The translations under genes were made by a program, and so were the position numbers. This document shows positions 57,408 to 64,000 of a DNA stretch of 64,000 nt, one piece after another. Source of the DNA: Sciscionella sediminilitoris (lineage in GTDB: Bacteria; Actinomycetota; Actinomycetes; Mycobacteriales; Pseudonocardiaceae); contig NZ_JALM01000003.1 in assembly GCF_000737195.2 (NCBI RefSeq), positions 62,001 through 126,000 of the forward strand. Reading direction: 5' to 3'. Each line of letters begins with the position of its first letter. Position 1 is the first letter of the stretch. The notes under the pieces were generated by a model. The model did not search any database, was not told the origin of the DNA, and saw nothing but the letters and a program-made list of their open reading frames with translations.

Positions 57408-59433
57408 CCGGCCGCGGCCGGTGGGAGACCGCCACTTCCACCGGCCGCGGACTTCCACTGCGGCACAGCACATTCTCCTCGAGCTCGCGCGCGTGCCGTG
57501 CCACCGAAGCGGCGTCCCCGGCATGGCTCGCGTGGTCACCGCGGACGAGCTCGGCCACCGTGCTCAGGTTGTGCGCCAAGGACTTCCCGGTTTCTGCGAG
57601 CCGCGGATCCTCGGCAGCGGTGGTGGCGAGGCTGCGCGCGTGATACGCGCTGGTTTCCAGTAGTCCCAGCAGCTGACGGGCGCGGCTGCGCCGGTCGCGC
57701 AGCGGGCTGGCCGGATGGATCAGCGGCTGCGCCGAGGCGCGGAAGGCGTCCAGTCCGGTGTCCACCGCCCGGGCCGCATCCAGCAGCTGACCCGGAGGTG
57801 TCCCGGCGGGCCGGGCGCACGCCTGGCCGAGGAAGGCGCGCATCCGGTGCAGCACCTCGGCCAGCTGCTCATCGGTGCGGCGCTGGGTGCGCTGCGGCAG
57901 CACCAGCAGCGCGGCGAGCAGTCCGCTTGCCGCACCCAGTGCGGTCTCCTCGATCCGCAGCACCAGCACGGCATCGCTGTAGGTACCGAGCAGGGTGTAC
58001 AGCAGGCCGACCATCGTGGTGATCAACAGCGACATCAGCAAGTACGAGACCGCGGCGAGATAGAAGGCCCCGAACAGGCCGAGGAGCACCAGCGCGAACG
58101 TCGTCCACACATGCCCGGCGACCAGCGCGGCCAGGCCGATCCCGGCGAACGCCCCGGCGAAGGTCCCGGCCAGCCGCCGGTATCCCTTGAGCAGCACCTC
58201 GCCCACCGAGGAGGTGTTGATGTAGACCACCCAGCAGGCGAGCATCGCCCAGTACCAGCGCTGCGTGGACAGCAGCTCGCCGCCCAGGATCGCCACCGCC
58301 GAGCCGATGGTGACCTGCACGGCGGCCCGGGTGCCGGGGTGACGCAGGCCGCTCGGCGTCTCGGCAGCCGCCTCCTCCCGGGCGGGCTGATCGCCGGGTT
58401 CCTCTGTTGCGGTACCGAACGCGTGCCGTAGCCGCGCACTGGCCCGGGTCAGCTCGCCGAGGGCGCGGTGACACTCCCGGAGTTCCCCGGCGGGCGAGGT
58501 TCCCGGCGTGAGGCCATGCGGCTGGGAGAGCAGCAGGCGCAGCGCGCGCAGTTCGGCGGCGAGCCCTGGATCAGGCGTGGAACCGTTGCGGGACAACAAC
58601 ACTCCCAGCCGTTCGGCCGCGGTCTCCGCTTCGGCGATCCGCCGCTGCACCAGCGGGTTCACGTTTGCGGTGTCCAATCTGGACTGGATCATCAGGGCAC
58701 ACTGGTGCAGCCGGGCGGTGTTCCGGTGCAGCGCGGTTGTCGCGGTGGCACCGGATTCGGCCTCGGCCACCGCGATCATGGCATCCACGACCGCGGCCAG
58801 CCGGGCCCGGAAGGAGTGCCGCAACCGGCGCAGCGCGCGCTCCGGGGTGTCCCGGATCAGGCACAGCAGCACCACCGCGGACGAGCCGATCGCCAGCACC
58901 ACGACCGAACACAGCACCGGCAACTGTTCCGGGCGTGCGTGCGCGAACTGTGCGGTGAAGAAGAACTGGAACGCGATGCCGCCGAGCGCATCGCAGCGCC
59001 GCCCGTAACGCCGCACGAACACCACGGTGAAAATCAGCAGCAGCAAGGCGAAATCCGCGATCACCCGGTGCGGGGCCAGTACCGTGCCCAGGGACAGGGC
59101 CAGCAGGCCGACCGGTACCGCGGCCGCGAGCGTGATCGCCTTGCCGCCCGGGCGGGGATCGCTGACCGTCGCCCCTGCGGCCATGGCCCCCATCGCGCCG
59201 ACCAGCACCACCCGCGCGGGGGCACCGGAAAGGCCGAGTACGAGCAGGGTGAGCAGCACCCCGCCGACGGTGGAAACCGCGCTGAACAACCGGATCAGCC
59301 CGGGATCGGAGGCGAGGAAGCGGTCCCGGGCTTTGGCTCCGCCGCGCCGTACCGCCGCGAACCGGGCGCACCGCGGGACGGAAATGGTCGATCGGATTCG
59401 GGCATGCTCGCGTCTTTCGCGCGCGGCGGTCAC
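57295..59433 (-). CDS. FUSC family membrane protein (aromatic acid exporter type)
   Basis: 712 residues in two similar halves, each with about five to six helices followed by a cytoplasmic helical domain. The second half contains TIGSAVAILGGELLSTQRWYWAMLACWVVYIN and a GYRRLAGTFAGAFAGIGLA motif typical of fusaric acid resistance/AaeB-like proteins. It probably exports aromatic acids, consistent with the gentisate-type operon beyond the LysR gene. The extreme C-terminus is a basic, Ser/Arg/Pro-rich tail overlapping the convergent hydrolase gene. GTG 59433 is tentative. Confidence 0.85.
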   Translation of the reverse strand: MTAARERREHARIRSTISVPRCARFAAVRRGGAKARDRFLASDPGLIRLFSAVSTVGGVLLTLLVLGLSGAPARVVLVGAMGAMAAGATVSDPRPGGKAITLAAAVPVGLLALSLGTVLAPHRVIADFALLLLIFTVVFVRRYGRRCDALGGIAFQFFFTAQFAHARPEQLPVLCSVVVLAIGSSAVVLLCLIRDTPERALRRLRHSFRARLAAVVDAMIAVAEAESGATATTALHRNTARLHQCALMIQSRLDTANVNPLVQRRIAEAETAAERLGVLLSRNGSTPDPGLAAELRALRLLLSQPHGLTPGTSPAGELRECHRALGELTRASARLRHAFGTATEEPGDQPAREEAAAETPSGLRHPGTRAAVQVTIGSAVAILGGELLSTQRWYWAMLACWVVYINTSSVGEVLLKGYRRLAGTFAGAFAGIGLAALVAGHVWTTFALVLLGLFGAFYLAAVSYLLMSLLITTMVGLLYTLLGTYSDAVLVLRIEETALGAASGLLAALLVLPQRTQRRTDEQLAEVLHRMRAFLGQACARPAGTPPGQLLDAARAVDTGLDAFRASAQPLIHPASPLRDRRSRARQLLGLLETSAYHARSLATTAAEDPRLAETGKSLAHNLSTVAELVRGDHASHAGDAASVARHARELEENVLCRSGSPRPVEVAVSHRPRPVTPRRPPGSAASRALPAGAPGTARGSRSSGSARSRAS

Positions 59434-59511
59434 CGCGATGCGCCTCCTTCATGGGCCAGGCGTACTCCCCCATCATCGGGCGCGGGCACTGATTTTCAAC
59501 CGGAATCGGTG

Positions 59512-59526
59512 CAATAATTCTTATTG
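59512..59526. promoter_or_regulatory. CAATAA-TTC-TTATTG inverted repeat, candidate LysR operator
   Basis: Perfect 6-base arms around TTC. A second overlapping pair ATTG-N7-CAAT extends to about 59538. It lies between the divergent FUSC gene and the LysR gene and has the A/T-rich dyad form of LysR sites. A TAGGGT -10 box at 59559-59564 lies downstream, 8 bases before the LysR ATG. Confidence 0.55.
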
Positions 59527-59572
59527 TGAATCGCAATGGATCGCTCGACGACATGCTCTAGGGTGGGCGGCA

Positions 59573-60481
59573 ATGTTTCCTCCGGATCAGGTGCGTACCT
59601 TCCTCGCGGTGGCCCAGTCGCTGAGCTTCACCCAGGCCGCGACCACGCTCGGGCTCCGGCAGCCGACGGTCAGCCAGCACATCCGCAAACTGGAGGAGAC
59701 GGTCGGACGTCCCTTGCTGGTCCGCGATACCCGGAGTGTGACGCTCACCGTCGACGGGGAGGCGATGGTCGGATTCGCCCGCTCCATTCTCGCGGCACAC
59801 GCCCAGGCGGCGGACTATTTCACCGGCGCCGGGGTGCGGGGCAGGCTGCGGTTCGGGGTGACCGACGATCTCGCCCTGACCCAGGTACCGCGGATCCTGC
59901 GGGATTTCCGCCACCTCAACCCGGGGCTCACCCTGGATCTCACGGTGTCCCAAGGGATTCAGCTACAGCGGCGGGTGGAGTCCGGCCACGTGGATGTCGC
60001 CTTCCTCAAGACCCCACCCGGAGACGGCCGGGGACGGCTGGTGCGCCGGGACCGCCAGGTCTGGGCGGCCGTCGAGGGCAGCAACCTCGGCTGGCACGAC
60101 GAACGCCCCGTGCCGCTGATCGTCTACCCGGCCCCCAGCCCGAGCCGCGAGCTGGCCGTGCAGAAACTGGAACAGGCCGGGGTCAGATACCGCCTGGCGT
60201 GCACGGCGCGCGGGCACAACGCGGTACTCGCCGCCACCCGGGCCGGTCTCGGTGTCTCGATCTTCCCGCGCAGCCTGCTGCCCACCGACCTCGTCGAGGT
60301 GCCCGCGAGCACCGGCCTGCCCGAACTTCCCGAACTCGACCTGGTCCTGCTCACCAACCCGCACGCGCCCGCCGAACCGGTGGAAGCCCTCACCACCACC
60401 ATCCTCGCCCACACCAACCGGATCCGGCCCATCCACGACACCCGGCAGCGAACGGGTGCCCCGGCCGCCGGGAAGGAGTGA
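59573..60481 (+). CDS. LysR family transcriptional regulator
   Basis: 302 residues with the LysR winged helix (VRTFLAVAQSLSFTQAATTLGLRQPTVSQHIRKLEETVG) and a substrate domain. It is divergent from the FUSC exporter, with an A/T-rich dyad between them, and convergent with the AAHS transporter of the gentisate-type operon. It probably senses an aromatic acid. ATG 59573 is preferred; the longer frame to 59027 covers the FUSC gene. Confidence 0.9.
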   Translation: MFPPDQVRTFLAVAQSLSFTQAATTLGLRQPTVSQHIRKLEETVGRPLLVRDTRSVTLTVDGEAMVGFARSILAAHAQAADYFTGAGVRGRLRFGVTDDLALTQVPRILRDFRHLNPGLTLDLTVSQGIQLQRRVESGHVDVAFLKTPPGDGRGRLVRRDRQVWAAVEGSNLGWHDERPVPLIVYPAPSPSRELAVQKLEQAGVRYRLACTARGHNAVLAATRAGLGVSIFPRSLLPTDLVEVPASTGLPELPELDLVLLTNPHAPAEPVEALTTTILAHTNRIRPIHDTRQRTGAPAAGKE

Positions 60482-60496
60482 CCGGACCGCGGCGGA

Positions 60497-61717
60497 TCAG
60501 CGGCGCGCCGCCTGTCGTTCGCGCAGCGCCGGGGTGCGCGGGACGAGCGCCAGCAGCACCGCCGCGAGCAGGGACACCGCGGCGAACACGAGGAACCCGG
60601 TCAGCGGCGCGCCGCCACCAACGACGCCGCCGATGATGATCGGGCCGACGATGGTGCCCAGCCGCCCGGCGCCGAGGTTCCAGCCGAGTGCCCGCGCGCG
60701 AACGGCCGTGGGATAGGAATTGCCCACGAACGCGTTGACCAGGATCTGGCCACCGTGCCCACCGGCACCGGCGAGCGCGATGCACAGCAGCAGCGGCGCC
60801 AGCGGCAGTTCGACCGCGAGCAGCAACAGGACCGCGGTCAGCCCGAGGAAGGTGAGCACCACGACCGGCTTGTTGCCCCAGCGATCGGTCGCGGCGGCGA
60901 TGAACAGCGAGCCGAGCACGGCACCGAGATTGAGCACGAGCAGGAAGACCAGCGCGGAATCGAGCGCGTATCCGGCCCGGTTCATGATCCCCGGAAGCCA
61001 GGTGGCCAGTCCGTACCAGGCGAAAAGACCGCCGAAGGTGCTCACCGCGAACAGCACGGAGGCCAGGGCATAGCCGCGCCGGAAGATACCGTCCCCGGCG
61101 GGCGGTCCGGATTCCGCGGCGGCGCCCCTGCCGGTGGCGGCGAGGTATTCGGCGGACTCCGGAAGGAACCGGAAGCAGACGGGCAGCCCGATCCCGCCGA
61201 GGATGGCGCCGAGGAAGAACACCCACGGCCACCCGAGATGCGGCAGCACCGGAAGGGCGAGCAGCGCGGCGAGCACCCCGCCGAGCGGCACCCCGGACAG
61301 CATGAGCGTGTAGCTGACCGTGCGGTACCGGGGATTCGCGTACTCGAGGGTCAGCGCCGAAGCGGCGGGCAGCACGGCGCCGATCCCGAGACCGGCGAAA
61401 AACCGGAACAGCGCCAGCGGAACCGGTCCGGCCGCGAACCCGGTCAGCAGCGTGCACACGCTGAACACGGCCACCGCCGCGAGCACGACGGGACGGCGCC
61501 CGTAGCGGTCCGAGAGCCAGCCGGAACCGAGAGCACCGAGCAGCGCGCCGGCGAACACCGCGGAGGCGACCCAGCCGAGGTCGGCCGGGCCGAATCCGGA
61601 AGCGGAATCCGCGAGCAGCACCGGAACCACGGTCCCGAAGGAGATGATGTCGTAGCCCTCGACGAGCACCATGGACCAGCAGAGCAGGGGAACCAGAATC
61701 GAAGCGCGCGGAGCCAT
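60497..61717 (-). CDS. MFS transporter, aromatic acid:H+ symporter (AAHS) family
   Basis: 406 residues, 12 helices. The TM1 acidic motif EGYDIISFGTVVP and loop GWLSDRYGRRPVVL are diagnostic of AAHS permeases for benzoate-type acids such as gentisate or 3-hydroxybenzoate. It is the last gene of an operon that includes a mycothiol-dependent maleylpyruvate isomerase and an FAH-family hydrolase. It starts directly after the aldehyde dehydrogenase stop with no spacer. Confidence 0.9.
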   Translation of the reverse strand: MAPRASILVPLLCWSMVLVEGYDIISFGTVVPVLLADSASGFGPADLGWVASAVFAGALLGALGSGWLSDRYGRRPVVLAAVAVFSVCTLLTGFAAGPVPLALFRFFAGLGIGAVLPAASALTLEYANPRYRTVSYTLMLSGVPLGGVLAALLALPVLPHLGWPWVFFLGAILGGIGLPVCFRFLPESAEYLAATGRGAAAESGPPAGDGIFRRGYALASVLFAVSTFGGLFAWYGLATWLPGIMNRAGYALDSALVFLLVLNLGAVLGSLFIAAATDRWGNKPVVVLTFLGLTAVLLLLAVELPLAPLLLCIALAGAGGHGGQILVNAFVGNSYPTAVRARALGWNLGAGRLGTIVGPIIIGGVVGGGAPLTGFLVFAAVSLLAAVLLALVPRTPALRERQAARR

Positions 61718-63157
61718 CTAGGCCACCGCGTGCACGTAGGTCTTGGTTTCCTGGAACTCGGCGAGCCCGCGCTCCCCGTTGAGCCTGCCGAGCCCGCTCT
61801 GCCGGAAACCGCCCTCCTCGAACTGATCCACCACCACCGCCCAGTCGTTGGTCCACACGGTGCCCGCGGCGAGCCTGCGCCCGACCCGCGCCGGACGGTC
61901 GGCATCGCGGGTCCACACGGCGGCCGCGAGGCCGAACTCGGTGGCGTTCGCACGGCCGATCGCCTCGTCCTCGGTGCCGAACCGCTCGAAGGTCGCGACC
62001 GGGCCGAAGACCTCCTGCTGCACCATCGGGGCGTGCACATCGGGCGGTTCGAGCAGCACGGGCCGGTAGTAACCGACCGGTTCGCCTGGTGCCACCGGGC
62101 CACCGCGCACCACCGCGGTCGCCCCCTCGGCGAGGGCGGCGGTGACGAGTTCGTCCACCCGCCGCACGCTCTCCGCGTCGATCAGCGGCCCCATCTCCGT
62201 GCGCGGATCGTCCCCCGGACCGACCCGGACCGCCTCCAGCGCCGCAGCCAAGCGGCCCCGCAGTTCGTCCGCGATGCCGCGCTGGGCGAGGATCCTGCTG
62301 CCCGCCATGCAGAACTGCCCGGCGAAGGTGGTGATCCCGGCGGTCAGCGCGGGGACCACGGCGTCGAGGTCGGCATCCTCGAACACGATCATCGGGCTCT
62401 TCCCGCCGAGTTCGAGGCTGAGCCGTTTCAACAGCGGCGCCGCGTCCGCCATGATCCGGCGTCCGACCGCGGTGCTCCCGGTATAGCTGAGCGCCCGGAT
62501 GTCCGGGCTGCGCACCAGAAGCCGCGCGATGTCGTTCCCGCTCTCGGTCACCGCGTTCAGCACCCCGGCGGGCAGTTCCGGGATCTCGGCGAGTATCTCG
62601 TTGAGCACCCCGGTGACCAGTGCGGTCTGCCCGGGGAACTTGAGCACGGCGGTGCATCCGGCGGCGAGCGCCGGGGCGAAGGCGCGCACCGAGAGCACCA
62701 CGGGAGAATTCCACGGCGTGATGATCCCGGCCACGCCGACCGGTTCCGCGAGGCTGCGCACGTGCAGCCCCGGGCGCACCTCGGCGGCGCGGCCGGTGTC
62801 GGTGAGCGCCAGCGCGGCGTAGTAGCGCAGTTTGCTCGGGGTCAGGCCGAGCTCGAAGCGCGCCTGGCCGAGGGTTTTCCCGTTCTCCTCGGCGAGCAGC
62901 CGCACCAGCTCCTCGGTGCGCGCCTCGACGGCATCGGCGATCCGGAGCAGCACCGTGCTGCGCAACCGCCGGTCACTCGGCCACGCGGTGTCCTCGAAGG
63001 CCGCGCGCGCGGCCGCGATGGCTTGTGCGCCTTGGTTTTCCTCGGCGTCGGCGTAGTGCCCGAGCACCGCGCCGGTAGCGGGATTGCGCGCGATCCCGTG
63101 CCGGGCCGAGCCGACCAGTTTCCCGTTGACGAACTGCCTCGCCCGCAATTCGGACAT
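61718..63157 (-). CDS. Aldehyde dehydrogenase family protein
   Basis: 479 residues. Catalytic Asn in ITPWNSPV (about 152), Glu in LELGGKSP (about 251) and Cys in FAGQFCMAG (about 284) are all present, with the C-terminal EEGGFRQSGLGRLNGERGLAEF. It oxidises an aldehyde with NAD(P). In this operon it may produce an aromatic acid from the corresponding aldehyde, for example a hydroxybenzaldehyde, before ring cleavage (inferred). ATG 63157 is supported by good family N-terminus. Confidence 0.92.
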   Translation of the reverse strand: MSELRARQFVNGKLVGSARHGIARNPATGAVLGHYADAEENQGAQAIAAARAAFEDTAWPSDRRLRSTVLLRIADAVEARTEELVRLLAEENGKTLGQARFELGLTPSKLRYYAALALTDTGRAAEVRPGLHVRSLAEPVGVAGIITPWNSPVVLSVRAFAPALAAGCTAVLKFPGQTALVTGVLNEILAEIPELPAGVLNAVTESGNDIARLLVRSPDIRALSYTGSTAVGRRIMADAAPLLKRLSLELGGKSPMIVFEDADLDAVVPALTAGITTFAGQFCMAGSRILAQRGIADELRGRLAAALEAVRVGPGDDPRTEMGPLIDAESVRRVDELVTAALAEGATAVVRGGPVAPGEPVGYYRPVLLEPPDVHAPMVQQEVFGPVATFERFGTEDEAIGRANATEFGLAAAVWTRDADRPARVGRRLAAGTVWTNDWAVVVDQFEEGGFRQSGLGRLNGERGLAEFQETKTYVHAVA

Positions 63158-63184
63158 GGCGACGACCTCCGATCGATTGCGGCG

Positions 63185-63775
63185 CTACAACCACGCCGGG
63201 AGCGAGGACGGGTGGTCCCGGCCGGTGAGCAATCCGGCGAGCAGTGCGCCTTCGCCGCGGCCGAGCCTGCGCTCGAGGGCTTCCCGCGCCAGCGCCTCGA
63301 GGAATTCCGCGGGGAAATCAGCGAAACGCGCGGTATCGAGGTCCACCGCGTGCACGGTCACCTCGCGCAACCGCAGCCACGGGATCTCCGTGGCCGCCAC
63401 CTCACGCCCCTGCGCGGTGACCACCGTCGCGGACCACGCCTTTCCGGGCAGTCCGGCCATGGCCGATTCCAGCTCGGTCGCCGAACGGCGCACGAGCGCC
63501 CGCAACTGTTCGGCGGGCAGCCGCGCGGACCGTTCGATCTCCGCACCGCGCTGCTCGGGCCCGGAATACATCGGGTTCGGCACACCGGTGGCGGCCCAAT
63601 CGACCAAGCGCCCCAAGGCTTCGGCGTTGTGGTGCAGGTGCGCGACGAGATGACCGACGGTCCAGCCGGGCAGTGCCGTGGTCCGCTCGAAATCCGGCTG
63701 GGTGAAGCCGTCGATCGCGCGCAGCAACCGGTCCGTGCACTCCGCGAGCCAGGCCTGCAGGTGTTCGTGGTTCAC
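63185..63775 (-). CDS. Mycothiol-dependent maleylpyruvate isomerase family protein
   Basis: 196 residues: metal ligands from GWTVGHLVAHLHHN (about 38-51) and REVTVHAVDLD (about 137-147). With an FAH-family hydrolase encoded immediately upstream (4-base overlap) and an AAHS transporter, it most likely isomerises maleylpyruvate to fumarylpyruvate in gentisate degradation. It is shorter than the 240-residue enzymes with a C-terminal domain. It is a second MDMPI-type protein in this window (compare 9887). Confidence 0.88.
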   Translation of the reverse strand: MNHEHLQAWLAECTDRLLRAIDGFTQPDFERTTALPGWTVGHLVAHLHHNAEALGRLVDWAATGVPNPMYSGPEQRGAEIERSARLPAEQLRALVRRSATELESAMAGLPGKAWSATVVTAQGREVAATEIPWLRLREVTVHAVDLDTARFADFPAEFLEALAREALERRLGRGEGALLAGLLTGRDHPSSLPAWL

Positions 63776-64000
63776 GAGTCCGCCCGGACCCGGTTGTCCA
63801 GCCTGCCGATGTTCTCGATCTCGGTGACCACCCGATCACCCGCGCGCAGATACCTCGCCGGAGTCCGGGCATGGCCGACCCCGCCCGGTGTGCCGCTGGC
63901 GACCACGTCCCCGGGACGCAGGGACACCATGGTGGACACGTACTGCACCAACCGGACCGGGTCGAACACCAGATCGTCGGTCTGCGCCTGCTGCATCCGT
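63772..64000 (-). CDS. Fumarylacetoacetate hydrolase family protein, partial
   Basis: C-terminal 75 residues of a gene running off the right edge. The FAH signature VSLRPGDVVASGTPGGVGHAR, with LRAGDRVVTEIENIG before the end, is clear. In a gentisate pathway this enzyme would be the fumarylpyruvate hydrolase giving fumarate and pyruvate. Its stop overlaps the isomerase start (ATGA). A gentisate dioxygenase gene may lie beyond the window. Confidence 0.88.
   Translation of the reverse strand, partial: RMQQAQTDDLVFDPVRLVQYVSTMVSLRPGDVVASGTPGGVGHARTPARYLRAGDRVVTEIENIGRLDNRVRADS

Noticed and set aside
1-64000. tRNA, rRNA, CRISPR or intact transposon
   Set aside because: No clover-leaf or rRNA-like segments, regularly spaced repeats, or transposase-like proteins were seen while reading the window.

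Overview
The window is about 70% GC with dense, often overlapping genes and many GTG/TTG starts. It encodes mycothiol-dependent enzymes and the arabinan enzymes DprE1 and AftA. This fits an arabinogalactan-bearing, mycothiol-producing actinobacterium, most likely of the Pseudonocardiaceae or relatives; the taxon is inferred. There are about 56 protein genes, one decayed gene and no rRNA, tRNA, CRISPR array or intact mobile element. No gene-free stretch exceeds 300 bases; the longest gaps are 130-175 bases and mostly hold promoters or operators.

Layout: (1) 1-2395: partial MFS transporter, TauE-type permease, and a frameshifted DUF222/HNH endonuclease relic. (2) 2422-10591: polar amino acid ABC importer (ATPase gene frameshifted near its start), divergent from four luciferase-like flavin monooxygenases and a mycothiol-dependent enzyme. 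It resembles organosulfur amino acid scavenging operons. (3) 10593-17979: a tightly overlapping six-gene operon (permease, ATPase, binding protein, HutI-like amidohydrolase, AroM, argininosuccinate-lyase-like enzyme) facing a PucR regulator, with two matching operator-like palindromes between them. This is the best candidate for an undescribed catabolic system. (4) 17911-19741: drug-type MFS exporter and HxlR regulator. (5) 19743-25239: two-component flavin monooxygenase module resembling indole-acetate (Iac) genes, LysR regulator, secreted amidase. (6) 25265-31242: hydroxy-acid oxidase, DapA-type aldolase, LysR, MFS symporter, FAD-linked dehydrogenase. (7) 31277-32844: F420/FMN oxidoreductase and TetR with tandem operators. 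(8) 32851-38219: DprE1, DUF1232 and DUF4232 proteins, GlxA-type regulator facing a DJ-1 protein, small membrane proteins. (9) 38216-43214: phosphotriesterase-like hydrolase, YdcZ transporter, GATase-like protein, LacI regulator and M20 peptidase, with four TTGCGCAA sites. (10) 43275-46255: DUF4185 protein and AftA arabinofuranosyltransferase. (11) 46262-54957: gamma-glutamyltransferase, MFS, HyuB, HyuA, sarcosine-oxidase-like enzyme, RpiR regulator. (12) 54990-57407: LysR, SCP2-like protein, alpha/beta hydrolase. (13) 57295-64000: FUSC exporter, LysR, and a gentisate/aromatic operon (AAHS transporter, aldehyde dehydrogenase, maleylpyruvate isomerase, FAH hydrolase running off the end).

Overall this is accessory catabolic territory: most blocks pair a transporter, a few oxidoreductases or hydrolases and one local regulator transcribed divergently, with operator-like inverted repeats in the shared promoter. 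Two cell-wall arabinan loci are embedded in it. At least seven genes have a TANNNT -10 box 6-8 bases before the start codon and no Shine-Dalgarno, implying leaderless mRNAs.
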